Below, in pieces: positions 34,876-46,350 of a DNA stretch of 64,000 nt; position 1 is the stretch's first letter, and each line of letters starts with the position of its first letter. The position numbers and the translations under genes are program-made. A model generated the notes under the pieces. The model was not told the origin of the DNA and did not search any database. It saw nothing but the letters and a program-made list of their open reading frames with translations. Source of the DNA: Rhizophlyctis rosea (lineage: Eukaryota > Chytridiomycota > Chytridiomycetes > Rhizophlyctidales > Rhizophlyctidaceae); assembly GCA_027596075.1 (NCBI GenBank), contig JADGJC010000022.1, positions 1 through 64,000 on the forward strand, written 5' to 3'.

Positions 34876-35412
34876 GGATTTATCGGTAGTCACTGGAAGT
34901 TTCTTGAATCGGGTTCGGGCATATTTGGGAAAGAAAACGAAACCTTGGAGACGGATGTGTGACCAGAACCAGGGTTACCATCGGAGAAAGATTGGGTGGC
35001 TCCATATGAGTCTTCGGCAGGGGATTACGAAGCTGACAAGGAAGAATTCCTAACGGAAGTAGATGATCAAGAAGTTCAAGAGCCAAGCGACGAGGAACCA
35101 GGAGAGGATAGAGTCTGAAAGTCCCTCGGTTCCAAACCAGGATTCACCAATACCCCATTCAATCGCGTTGGTCCAAGGTTCGGTACAATCTTGGACATGG
35201 AGAAGGGCGAGTGCAGTTTTCGGGATTCGGAAGGGAAGAGGTTGATAATCCCTATGCAGACTCGGATGACACAAAGCACGCTACCGGTCAATGGAAGATA
35301 CGAGAAGCAGGAGAAGGAAGTTCCACCTGCAGAAGCAGTCCCATTGAGGTTGGCAGAAAGGAGAATTACAGTGGAACCATTCTCGGTGAAGCACGTCATA
35401 GTTCGACCAGAC
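34876..35412. other. gene-free stretch
   Basis: No feature recognised between the U1-C relic and repeat R. Confidence 0.4.
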
Positions 35413-35601
35413 AACGTCTCATTGAATCTACAGCTAGTACACAAAAAAACACAAAAAGTACATGGCTAAGACTACAGATGCTAATTACACATATCATATG
35501 ACATATCAACAAATCGTTCTATATGTACCGAAAAAGAACAAAGATGCTTTCCCCCAAGAAATACTGCTCTACCAAAGTGCGGGGCAAGAATCCCGATCCC
35601 A
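35413..35601 (-). repeat. dispersed repeat R, copy 2
   Basis: Second copy of the 190-bp repeat at 22274-22463. Its right end overlaps the last codons and stop of the M13-like gene (stop at 35569-35571); the rest is that gene's 3' flank. Confidence 0.8.
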
Positions 35602-38600
35602 ACCTTCACGCGTTGCCCACAACCCATCCGTCGCAACATTACAGCCAAACGCGCCAGCAAAGCGCGAAGACAAGGATGCCACGCGGTTAACGTGGTCTGC
35701 TATGACGTGCTGTTCGATGGAAGGATGTTTGATGTTCAGTGACCGAAACAGCAAGGATAAAGCAGAATTCAACCTTACCTTCCCACGCTTCGTCCTCCAT
35801 TTCGCACACATGGACGTACCATACCTGCACGAGGCGTTGGCATGAGATACCCCATCACGCAACATGCTAAATCAAAATCCAAACTCACCCCAAATAAACC
35901 CCACTCTCCTCCGTCACCCCAACATCCGGCACACCGTACAACTTCCCATTCCTCTTCCCGCCCCCCTCCGCCTCCCTATCCCACTGCCACGCCTCCAACG
36001 CAGCATCAAGCCCACCAACATCCAAAAGCACCCTCATCACCGCTTCTTCAGTCGCATTGAACTTGTTCACGTAACATTGTGTGATGTTTTGATGAGCCGC
36101 TAACGTCTCGGGAGTGTACCACTGGTGTAGAAGGCCTTTGCCGTCGAAAAATCGACTGGTGTTGGATTGGTGAGTATAACGGTACTTTGTGGGTGATAAA
36201 GGATAGCAATTGCTTCACACTCACCCCTCTCCGTCGAACGCTCGCAACATTTCGGAGCCGAGCCTTGATCCGAGAGCTCCAAAGGATAGATACGCCGGTG
36301 CATGAACGTCGAAAATCGGCGATCGTAAGATGCCGGAGGAGACGGACACGCTGTTGGTTAGCAGTTCCTATTGGGATGTCTTAGCTTCAATCAAACCTCC
36401 CCTTTCCGGCACGAGAACGCGGACTTACGGTTTTCTGCGAGAAATGGAGCGTGTCAGTCAAATTGAAGGCGTAAGTTAGATTTGACGCAAATTTACATAC
36501 CACTTTGATTTCACCGGAATCCCCAATCCACCTGCCCCTCGACAAAACATTGCCCAACGTCTTCAAATTAACCTGCACCCGCCATGCGCGAGCTCCGACG
36601 ATGGTATCAAAGTAGCTCTTTTCGCCAGAAGTTAGGATTGTTGAAGATGAGAGATCGGTCGTGGAATAGGGTGGCGGCAAGCCCACGTGGAAAGACATCG
36701 TCCAGAGCTTGAAAAACCATTGTTCAACATCTTGCTGAACACACATCGCAAACTGAATCGAGCATACCTTATCCGCAGCAGCTGACGCCGTATCAAAATC
36801 CATCCAGTCATTGTGCCATATCTGGTTGCGGAACGCGTCTTTGAAGTAGAACTCCATCCGCTCCAGGTATTGCTTTTTGTCCTCTGCTGAAATGTAAGGA
36901 ATCCCAATCTCTACAGCAGTCTGCAGAAAGGCAATTACCTGTCAATGTCGCGTTCACAAACCATTTTCCAACGGTGGTACCAAAGTTCTTCTGAACGGAT
37001 TCGGCGCATATCTTCCATGTGGGCTTCGTTGCAGGTAGGCGTACGCCAGCTATGACCGCGCGCAGTCTCTCCAGTGGTATCTTCACATCGTCGCCAGCAT
37101 ATTCGGCGTAGGACTTGATGACTTGCCTATGGGTTCGAGAAAAATTAATAAGAATGTCGACGTTTGGCATTACATGCATGAGAGCTGCCCACCAAAGAAG
37201 GAAGTCTTCAAGAACCAACGGATCTGTTCGCTCAAATATGGAGGATAGAGCAGTGTAATATTTGACGCCGGCGACGTTGACTACCGTGGAATGTGTGACG
37301 GTGACATTGATATGTTTCAAGCGCTGCTCCAGGTATGACCTCCATGGTACAGCGGGTGCGACGTCTTCCAGCTTTTTCAGCGGCACTCGGAAGTACGGCG
37401 TAGAGTTTGACGTCGACCTGAGGTGAAGCGATGCAATTAGTGGCAATATCTTCTTTCACCTCCTCTTGAGAAGTACCTACCCAGTACTCATAGCCCAGGC
37501 AAGTGCTCTCTCAACAGCCACAATCTCCTTCGCAATCTTCTTCCAGCTCCGTCCAAACCCCGGCTGGCGGAAATAGTCAACAGCAGATCGCATTACAGAT
37601 GCGATGGTGTCCTCATAGTGTTCCACAATGCCGTTGCGCTGAAGGAGCTTATACGGTAACAATCCCCGACCATGCCCGATGAAGACTTCATTCTTATCGT
37701 CTTCATAGGGACTGCTATCAATATGCACGTGGAAGATGGCAGGGACATCCAATTCGTGTAATGCGCTGAGAGCAGTCGCCACGCTCTTCTTGAGGGTGAC
37801 GCGCTTTCCATCAGGGAAGGTCGACCTGTACAAAGGGAAGGCCGGTTGGATGACGTTCTTCCGCAATGTGTGTACTAATGCGTGCGTCAGATGTGAGGAC
37901 GTATGGTCGTTTTTCAAGCAATTTGCGTGAAACTGCCGGACACCACGTAACGCCTCTAGGTCATTTTCAGAGGCCACTTCCAGCTTCGCTTTGCCAGAGA
38001 GAATGCTCTCGATTGTTTGCTGCAAACTGTGATGAGAAAGGTGTGCTGGAACGTCCCTTAGATTTGACCATACCAAATTCAACTCTTTTAGTTCCTGCTT
38101 GATCGATTGACTCAAGGCGTACTCAGGTATCCGGTTCGCCTTCTCCCAGCCTCCACACACAAAGTGATAAAAGTCCTGTGATTCCGTTTTAACTGCAAGG
38201 TGACACATACAAGCAAGACAAAAAGGACGCCTACATTGCAAGGGTTGACAGATGCGTCAATTGATTTTATAAGCCGACTAGCGGCAATGATACATGCTGA
38301 AGTGGTGCAAGGAGTATTTGGCTCTGGAGGTGGATTGGGCACCGGCTGGCGCAGCGCAATGTTAGTAAACAAATCGGAGTTTGATGGCTTCCGAAACTTA
38401 CCACTGGTGGTAGATCGGTCGGGACGGGAACAGGCGGCAATGAGGGTTCTGGATTTGGCGATGTAGATGGTGGTGGATGTGGATCAGAAGTCGGGTTCGG
38501 GGATGGGCTAGGAATGATAGGTCCGGGTTCTGTTGCGGGCGGTGACACGGCCACTTTGATAGCTCCAGCAAAGAAGATCATAAAGATGATCATGCCCAAT

Positions 38601-38986
38601 GCAAGCGCTATCCGAAGAGCCCTTCCTGAGTGACTTTGATTCTCGGGTGTGTCTGGAAAGAGGGTCTCAAGTTGCGCGGTCCATCCTTGGTATGCAGCTG
38701 TTACGCTGGACGACACGCGTCCGAAATAATCTCGGGCTTGCGTGGCCGCAGAGCTGACGTGAGTTGAAGTGGCCGCATAAGCAGACGAAGCACGTTCGCC
38801 AGCGGCGGTAGCAAAAGTGGAAGAGTGTCCGCGGATAGCTGCAGACGCTACAGAGGCGTGTTCGCGGAGCGTTTCAGAAAGAGCAGAAAGTCGTTCCGCC
38901 ACCGTGGGTTGAGGGGAAGCGTTTGACAGCAGGGGCTCAGTCTCTCTAGCCCCAGCCTCTGTTGCCTGTTCTTCTGGGTCATCCAT
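35569..38986 (-). CDS. M13 (neprilysin-like) membrane protein lacking zinc ligands
   Basis: Eleven minus-strand exons join in frame: 38986-38402, 38345-38235, 38175-37481, 37417-36939, 36886-36768, 36707-36501, 36434-36429 (6 nt), 36367-36225, 36155-35889, 35824-35779 and 35709-35569, giving 932 aa. It is a type II membrane protein: an Ala/Ser-rich cytosolic part, one membrane helix (IALALGMIIFMIFFAGAIKV), a Pro-rich stalk, then an M13 domain (SACIIAASRLIKSIDASVNP, DFYHFVCGGWEKANRIPEY, YFKDAFRNQIWHNDWMDFDT, GLLHQWYTPETLAAHQNITQ, RFAGAFGCNVATDG, SCPALW end). The HExxH zinc motif is replaced by GSEMLRAFD and the ENIADxGG motif by RVLLDVGGL, so all three zinc ligands are lost while the coding frame stays open. 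It should be catalytically dead, perhaps a binding or receptor protein. Confidence 0.85.
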
Positions 38987-39303
38987 TGCGACTCACGTCT
39001 TCGGCCCAGTTATATTATGGGATAAGGGATGGGACTGCAATTACCCAGTTGCAATTCTTAATGGCATGGGAAAGAGTCTGGAGGAAGCGCGGCAGCTTGT
39101 GTGGGAACTGGAGCAGCCGCCCAAGGAACACGTTGTTGCCTGTGCCACCATCTTGTGGCTGGCGCCACCCATGCCACCAGCCTTTGTGACGCTTGGACAA
39201 GCACGCGACCATTCCGCAGTCCCTTCGTCAGCCCAAACTTTCCCACCACATCCGGACAGACATCTGATCGGCGGCAAGTGCCAGATACACGAACCTGAAT
39301 ACC
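38987..39303. promoter_or_regulatory. divergent promoter region, M13-like/PEX3
   Basis: 317 bp between the start codons of two divergent genes. The sequence ttatattatgg near 39009 is TATA-like. No specific site was identified. Confidence 0.4.
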
Positions 39304-40885
39304 ATGAGCTGGCTGTTTTCCTCCATAGGAGACAGAGTGCGAAGGAATAGGAACAGGCTCTTGTGGTTGGGAGGCACCATATCGGGCGGCTGCGCGTTGT
39401 TCAAGTTTGCAGAATGGAAGTGGACTGAGTTCCAACAGAAGCGGGAGCTTGAGCAAGGGGCGAAAGCAAAGTAGGGACTTGTTCCTTCTGGCAATTCATT
39501 GTGTGCTGCGCTGACTTCGACAATTGTAGTGTCAAGCGTCGCTTCGAACAAAACCTGAACGACTGCGCGTTTGCCGTCGGCTCACTCCTACCAACCCTTG
39601 GCGAAAATCTTTTTGCGCACTTGGACGTTGAACGCGTAACAGCCAAACTCAAAGAAACTAAAACGGCCAAAACCTCCGATGGAGGAGCGCCTCTTGACGA
39701 ACAACAGCGCATGGAACAAAAGCTGGCATTATGGGAGGAAGTGAAAGTATTGGGTACAGCTTGTTTAGATTTACATCATCTGGAACCGAAATCTCATCAT
39801 TATATTCAGGCTTCACACGGACAATCGCAGCCGTTTATCTCGTGACACTCCTGATCATTTTCACACACTTGCAACTCAATCTTCTGGGACGATTCTTCTA
39901 TCTTGACAGCGTATCCACATTTGCGCAACAATCCGATTTTGGAAACGGAGAGCTCTATGACCCGCCAGCAGATCAAGATCGGCCGCCTCAAGGCGTGTCT
40001 GATGAAACAGAAAGGAGATACCTGACGTTCAGTTGGTATGTCTTGAACGTCGGTTGGACGCGGTGCGTCGAGCGCGTCCGGCGTGTCGTGGAGGAGGTTA
40101 TGGGCAGGTAAGCTCGCGCAGCGTTCAGCCTACGTCGTACCCAGATTGACAGGATTTGTTCAGTGTCGGATTGAAAGAACCAATAGGTTCTGAAAGACTT
40201 GCCAAACTTGTGAACGAAGTCAGGAAATGTGTGGAGTTTGAGGATGTGGGAGAAATCAAAGCACCCTTTCCGTTCGTGGAATGCCTGTTGCCGCCGGAAG
40301 GACAAGAGGCAGAAGTCATCCGGGAAGGTGGTGCTGCACCTGGGGACGACGCACAGCTCGACGCGGATTTCACTGTTGATCCTGAACTGAGAGTACTTTT
40401 GAATGAGACCCGCGACTTTCTGGAAAGGTAGGAGTCCTACGAAATTGTTGCAGGTAGATGGACCCCGTCGAGACTGAACTCCGCATCCAGTCCGGATTTC
40501 CAAAAAGTTCTGCACAAATGCCTGGACACGTCTTTCGACCTGTTGATGAAGCATACGCAACCTGCGTTTGAAGTCAACTCGTCGGTTGTCAAGTCCACAA
40601 GGATAGGCACAGAGGATATGGAGGCATCGCAAGAGAACATTGCACCACCTAGCGAGAAAGAATTACCTCTGGCGGGGGTAATTCCGGTCATCAGTCGATT
40701 GGCACATCAAATCCTTAATGGAATGCCGAATGCCTATGTGGAGGTAAGCGATGTGTGCAAAGAGGTGGTATCGTGGGATTATTTAATCATCACATACACC
40801 GTAGGCCGTATCGAAGCAGCCCGACCTGAAAGCATTTGCTGTTGTGGTCTACACCGGTTGGGAGAGTGGGGCTTCCGGATATTGA
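39304..40885 (+). CDS. PEX3: peroxin-3, peroxisomal membrane biogenesis factor
   Basis: Pex3 anchors Pex19 at the ER/peroxisome membrane and is needed to insert peroxisomal membrane proteins. Exons 39304-39470, 39530-39753, 39810-40107, 40164-40427, 40491-40743 and 40805-40885 total 1287 nt (428 aa), the usual length. The N-terminus has a basic stretch (DRVRRNRNRLL) then a membrane segment (WLGGTISGGCALFKFAEWKW) and the family block TEFQQKRELEQGAK. Further matches: VKRRFEQNLNDCAF with SLLPTLGENLF, the second hydrophobic segment AVYLVTLLIIFTHLQLNLLG followed by RFFYLDS, FLESPDFQKVLHKCLDTSFD, and the C-terminal KQPDLKAFAVVVYT. All five introns are GT-AG with consistent phase. Identification rests on several independent blocks and is secure. 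Confidence 0.93.
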
Positions 40886-41143
40886 CGGTTGCGAATGAGG
40901 AGTTTGCGTCACACCATGTAGAACAAGGTAAATCTCCAATCACTAGGTATCCGGACCATACTTGAGACTGACTTTGTTGAATACTTTTAGACAACCACAC
41001 CCCCCTTTGTACATAAAATGTATCATACAGCGGACTGCCGCACACGAAAGATTCTCATTTTCCTCCCCTTTCTCAAATGCTAGAGATCTGTACATATAAA
41101 ATTCCCCCGTCGTCCTCACATGTTTGTTGCAGCCCCAACGGTG

Positions 41144-42871
41144 TCAGATTATGTTATCCGGGACGTCATCAAACAATTTGTTGTAGCAACCCGACTTCTT
41201 CTTCGAAAAGTGCTTGTAAGGGTTCCGCTTCTTGATGGCCACGCCGCATACATAACAGAAGGTCGTGGAACAGATTTTGCAGATCATTTTGTTGCAGCCG
41301 TCGATCTGTGTCTTTGTTTATGAGTCGGCATATTTTGGCGTGTCCAAGGTGTCAGATGCAGAAAGTGTTGAAAAACAACATACCTTTTCGCACACGGCGG
41401 AACAAGAAGGACATTTCTTCCACTTGTTTTGGCGGACGGTGGTTTCGAATTCTAGGTCTGCGGCGGAGTGGTCTTGGATGTATTTTTGGTAGTCGGTGCA
41501 GGTGAAGTTTGGGTGGGTGTCGGGGGCGTCGCAGGCGAGGCACCATTCGTGGGAGCAGTAGGGGCATGTAACGGGGGGTGTTTGGGGAGTGTCAGTGGCT
41601 GGTGGGAGAGGATCATTTGTGTCGTCGTTGTTGGTGGGGATGTCGGTGAAGAGGACTGCGGAGCAGGTTGAGGATGGGCAGCGGACAAAGGTTGTAGAGG
41701 GTGTCTCCACTTTTAGGAGGCTGAGACGGGAGAGTGCCAACTGAGATTGGGAGATGAGCCGTGATGCCATGCCCTAAGGAGAGAGCCAACCGCATACGAG
41801 GGACTTGCCTGCTCTTCCGGCAAAAGTACTGTCAAGGCTTCATCAAGGGATATGAAGGAGGTGGATCCAACCTCCTCCTGAACGACCGGAGGAGCTTCCT
41901 CAATCACCCCAACCCGAACCTCTTCCCTCACCCCTTTCCGAAACAGCTTCCTCTTAAAACTCTTCAACGACCGCACAATCCTCCGTTTAACTCCCTGCCT
42001 TCTCCTCCCTCCATCNNNNNNNNNNCCACCCCGCCCCCACCCTCCCCATCCCTCTTCTCCCCCCTTCCAAGCGTCAAAGCCCCCTCCGCTAAACAAATCG
42101 GACACGCCAGCGGCCATTTCCCATTCTTCACGTCCTGCGTGATGACATCCTTCGCGCAGTCGCGGCAGAGTCTGTGCGAGCATGTGTCGATGTGGAAGAC
42201 GTTGCCGATTGGGGTGGTGTCGTTTAGGCAGATGGGGCAGTGGAAGGTTGAGGGGATTTGGGGGTCTGGGGTGGGAAGAGGTGTGGAGGGGCGGGGTTCT
42301 GGGTTTTGAGGCGGGGATGAGGATGATGGGGCGGTGTCGAGGTTTAGGAGGGCGTGGACGTAGGTTTTGGAGAGGGGCGAGCTGGAGGATGAAGCGGATG
42401 GGTGGAAGAGCACTTCGTAGCTGCTTCGTGCGTTTGTGTTGCTGTGTGTTTCTGTGTATGATGGAGGGTTCTCGGCTGTGCAATGTGTGATGGGTGAACA
42501 ACTTCATTGGCGATGTCGTGTACATAACTCCAAGTACCTTCACCCTCGGTCTCCACATTCTCTTTGCCCTTCGTCTGAACCGGAGAAAGCGTTTCCCACG
42601 CGTCATGCTCATTACCAACAGCGGCAAACGGCATGACTTCATCAAACCAATCCACAGATTGCGTCTCGTTCACATCTTCCTCAAAAGGCACCGCAACCAG
42701 TACCGTGCCTTCCTTCCTCTCAATAATCTCATCCCTGCTCGTCAGCATCATTGGCAGTTGCGGAATCGGATTATGGAAATACGGATGGCATGGATTGTGC
42801 TTGCCCGGTTGGATATGGTATATGTCCTGATGTTGAGGCGCGCGACGGAGAAAAGAGACTTCGGCACCCAT
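41144..42871 (-). CDS. RBR-type E3 ubiquitin ligase (contains assembly gap)
   Basis: RING-between-RING ligases form a thioester with ubiquitin before transfer. Minus strand, start ATG at 42871-42869, stop at 41144. RING1 is complete: CPICLNDTTPIG, DTCSHRLCRDCAKDVI, then LACPICLAEGALTL. The IBR reads RCPSSTCSAVLF ... CPYCSHEWCLACDAPDTHPN with FTC. RING2 reads WKKCPSCSAVCEK, intron, IDGCNKMICKICSTTFCYVC; the Cys of GCNKM is the expected catalytic residue by family. The C-terminus is basic (KRNPYKHFSKKKSGCYNKLF) and the N-terminal 150 residues are unrecognised. Several introns are needed; the junction in 42330-42500 is uncertain. The 10-N gap at 42016-42025 sits between RING1 and IBR, so some linker may be missing. 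No ARIH, Parkin or other subfamily domain was seen. Confidence 0.85.
42016..42025. other. assembly gap
   Basis: Ten N bases inside the RBR ligase gene; the true size of the gap is unknown. Confidence 0.9.
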
Positions 42872-44266
42872 GATGGAGACGGTGTTCGACGAAACAAAAG
42901 TGTTTTACACTCCTATCTGTGTATCAGACACCGCTATAATCAAGAACACTTGAACACGCTCTTGAGAATACGGCCTTGAAACCGTCTGAGAAACCACCGG
43001 CAAGAAGTTTCACACCCAAAATGCGAAAAACGCGAGAGAAAGGAACGGGCCGTCTTGATTATCAAAGACGAGTTGTGGTCGTGAGTGTTCATCTTTATGC
43101 ATTCGTTGTTTGGGAATGAACGAAGAGAGGAAGGGATTTGCATATAGGATGCCAAAAAAGGGTCCCATCACTTAGGTCGTGGGTCTCAGGAAATGAAATG
43201 ATTCTCGGGTGGTCCGGGGAGGGGGGAACATTCCCAAGCCACGTCAGATTACGCCAGGGTCCTTCACGGAACTCTCACAGGGTCCACTTGAGTCTTCAGT
43301 TTAAAGAGTTTTGCCACTTCTTTGACCCATTCCCAACATTTACCTAACCCAAAACTCGGCTCTGCACACATAAGAACGTCTTCTGAGGAACCAACTTATC
43401 ACGCGACGTGCATAACTGGTGCTCCGCGAGTGTCTCGCCAATCCGCCAGCAATCACCACTTGTTCTCATTTCGATGAGCGCTTTAACCGTCTTTTCCAGG
43501 CAGACTTTCAAAACACGGATTTTCCATCCAAGTTCGCCTCTTTATTGGATAGATCACCACGATATGCCTGCCGGAGATGACAGTCCACGGTGTCACCAAA
43601 AATTTCACTAAAATGGCAACTATGATATATATCTTTGAGTTGTGTGCTTTGCATCATCAGCGGGAATGTTATTATTGCTGATTCGAGAGCATGCAGCGTT
43701 GCTGTAATAGAATAGAGTTCCAAGCTGGTTTCCACCCGCGTTGAACCAGGACTTCGTGTATTGACGTTGACAGGCCCAGCCCTCTCTGGAGAGGCTGGTG
43801 GTGTGGGTGACGGTGGGCCTACTACAAGGACCCACGTGTTGCATGGAGGCTATCCCACAGGATAGGAGTAAAGAACAACATGAACTCAAACAAAACTGTT
43901 CTCGCAAATGCCTGGCGCTGCGCAGTCTTCGAGCGCTGCAATCCGCTTTCAATCATAGAAAGAGGGTCAAATCACATGCGCAGAATTCGGAAGGCTTGGT
44001 AACGCTGTTCACCCCATCATTAGCTTTGTCCGAACGGAGAGAGGCCCGATTGGCGTCATTCCACAATGATTCATCATCCCTCATCATCAAACAAGTTCCC
44101 CACATGCCCGACCTTGGACTCACGAGATTTGCTTGCTTTCTCCATCATGTCAAAATCTAGTGCTCTACGTACTTCAACTCTCCCCACTTTGACATTGGAC
44201 GTTACATAAACTCAGGCTTGTATATACTCCTTTGCACATTAATTAGATATTGCGAAGAACTCATCC
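42872..44266. other. divergent intergenic stretch
   Basis: 5' flanks of the RBR gene and the gene at 44267. No further gene or repeat was recognised; an open frame at 43798-44160 has no support. Confidence 0.4.
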
Positions 44267-45205
44267 ATGGCGATGTCTTCTGGTGCTCGACATACCACTC
44301 GTCCGCCACCTCCTTTACCTTCCCGACCAGCAACCGGACGCAGCAGGAAGCATGGGGCGGGGAAGGAGGCTGCGGGTGGTGTTGGTAGTGGGGAAGGAGT
44401 GGGGAAGGGGCTATGTAATGATGCACATTGGTAAGGAAATTAACACTCAAAATCTCCATCGGCTTCCACCGGTCAACGAGCAAAAAAGTTGTGAAACATT
44501 CAGTAACGTTTGTGATCGAATTCGGACAGGGTAGATCGCATTGCGAAAGAACTCAAGGGACAGCGACAGTGGAGTCATAAATGGGGGGTGTTGAATGATC
44601 CTAAGCTGTATGTTGGGGAGAAGGGACCTGATGTATGGCCTGCACGAGAGTCGGTACGTACCACAACGCACAAGACTGGAATTCCGCAGAATGCCCATCT
44701 ACTATCTTTTTCACACTCACAATCTTCAACGCCCATCGCGTACCACCAGCCATCAAAATGGGGCACCTTCAGCGTCATCAATCCCCCATCCTCCCGCAAA
44801 ATAAACTCCACCTCCACCACCCCACCTACCCCACCACCCTCCTACACCCCCCCAACCTACAAAATAACCGGCGACAGATCCCACTACCTAAACCACCCAT
44901 CACTAAACCGTCCCTGTCCACACCATCCAATCACCCCACAATCAACAATACCAAAACAATACCGTGCCTCCCTACCCATCGGTCCGTCCCCACTCTACAC
45001 ATCTCACCGCCTAATGAAAGAACGCGTGCCCCCCGACCCGCAGGACGTGTACGCGTACCCGCCAACAACGAATATGGAGGTTGGGTGGTGTTGGGGGACG
45101 GGGGAGGGTGGCGGGAGGAAGAGGACATTGGAGGTTTATGGGAGTACGAGTGCGAATTATGCGAAGTTGGCGTGGGAGGGGATTAGGAGGCAGGGTGGGT
45201 TTTGA
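44267..45205 (+). CDS. conserved-looking protein, possible axonemal (FAM183/CFAP144-like)
   Basis: Three exons (44267-44430, 44530-44653, 44750-45205) join in frame to 247 aa. The N-terminal 50 residues are disordered (Pro/Arg/Gly-rich). A middle block reads NDAHWVDRIAKELKGQRQW then SHKWGVLNDPKLYVGEKGPD. The C-terminal part has PQDVYAYPPTTNMEVGWCWG and ends AKLAWEGIRRQGGF. The pairing of a W..RI.KEL..Q block with a terminal T..MEVGW block reminds me of small microtubule inner proteins such as FAM183/CFAP144, and the wider neighbourhood has cilium genes. That match is weak and from memory of the family pattern only. The gene model itself is better supported than the function. Confidence 0.5.
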
Positions 45206-45798
45206 AGTTTTGTTAGGGGGACAGGTTTAGTGTGGGGGATGGGATGTTTGGCTTGATGTGCGTTCAGTCGTTGTGAATAAAATTTTTCTATATCGGGTGA
45301 TGTGTGGAATATTGAATGAAAAGGGTTGCCAGGAACACGAACGCAGCAATAGCAGTCCACCCAATCATAATCAACGAGCACAAATGTTGATGATTTTACT
45401 TTGCACTTGTTAAAAGAAGAAAAAATATATAAAAAACGGCGAAATCTTATACATAAGAACAAATCGTTCTTTACTCTTTTCTGCTACGACTAGACTATCC
45501 AAATCAGGACACACACACGCGGGACAAAGTCCGCCGCCTCCCACACTTTGCTAATACAAGGGCCTTGGGTCCAGTGAGCCGAGGGATGTGAGAAGGTCGT
45601 GTGGAACCGTGAACTGACGTCGATGCCTTGAGACAGATTAGGACCAGCGTGGGTATTTGCAATTCGTTTGTATTGGGGAAGAATAACTGTACAGCTGGAG
45701 GAATGATGAAGCCTTAGTACTTCGCTAGTTCCCCGGTGCATCCCAAATGTACACCCACCTTTGACAATACTATGCAAAAGGACACTCGGACTTCCACA
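45206..45798. other. convergent intergenic stretch
   Basis: No feature recognised; 3' flanks of the two adjoining genes. An A-rich patch at 45413-45437 could hold a poly(A) signal. Confidence 0.4.
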
Positions 45799-46350
45799 TC
45801 AAGCCATCGCAAAACCGCCGACAGCCACAGCAACGACCATCATGACGCCCACGGATGCCTTGACGAGCATCCCGTCCGTACCGCTCGATTGGGCGTTGGT
45901 GAGGCCGGTAGTGGTGGCCTTGGGGAGAGCAGAGACGCTGGTGCTGGGGAGCACAACAGGAGCGCCGGTCGGGACGGGACCGATGACGGCAGGCGAGGCA
46001 GGGGTGATGAGAGGAGGGGTCGACGCGGTGGCCATGGGCATACCAGCATTCATGCTGCTGCTTCCGCTGCTGCCCGTAGGGAAGATGTCCGACGCGTTCG
46101 CGGAGGAACCGGGACCACCAATGTCAGGGGTTTGCGAAGCCCCTGGAGCTGCGGAGGAGCCGCTGCCGGCTGTTGGGGAGGAAGCCTCGGTTGTAGAGGT
46201 GGTGGAGGTTGGGGTTTCGCTGGGTGCTCCGCCGGCCACGGTAGAGGCTTGCGGGAAGGCGACGGCGAAAGTGGGGCCGTTTTGGAAGGGTGCTGGGATG
46301 ATGAGGAAGAGGAGGGCGAAGAGGAAGAAGGTGTAGTGCCGGACAGACAT
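45799..46350 (-). CDS. small Ser/Thr/Ala-rich GPI-anchored cell-surface protein
   Basis: Single-exon 183-aa protein. An N-terminal signal peptide (YTFFLFALLFLIIPAPF) is followed by a low-complexity Ser/Thr/Pro/Gly/Ala body and a C-terminal hydrophobic stretch (LVKASVGVMMVVAVAVGGFA) preceded by small residues (SSGTDG), which is the layout of a GPI-anchor signal. No catalytic domain is present. It is probably a glycosylated wall or plasma-membrane mannoprotein-like molecule. The ATG at 46350 is chosen because it begins the signal peptide; an upstream in-frame ATG would bury it behind 43 residues. The opposite strand also has a long open frame because the composition is biased, but it lacks any such signals. 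Confidence 0.7.
   Translation of the reverse strand: MSVRHYTFFLFALLFLIIPAPFQNGPTFAVAFPQASTVAGGAPSETPTSTTSTTEASSPTAGSGSSAAPGASQTPDIGGPGSSANASDIFPTGSSGSSSMNAGMPMATASTPPLITPASPAVIGPVPTGAPVVLPSTSVSALPKATTTGLTNAQSSGTDGMLVKASVGVMMVVAVAVGGFAMA

Noticed and set aside
35462..35845. Plus-strand frame through repeat R suggesting a repeat-encoded protein
   Set aside because: The minus strand encodes the end of the M13-like protein here, and the other repeat copy does not preserve the plus-strand frame.
39066..39303. Open frame upstream of PEX3 that might extend its N-terminus
   Set aside because: It is in a different context from the PEX3 start; the ATG at 39304 gives the conserved basic and membrane N-terminus and a normal length.
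43798..44160. 120-codon plus-strand frame
   Set aside because: No domain, and it lies in the shared 5' flank of two supported genes.
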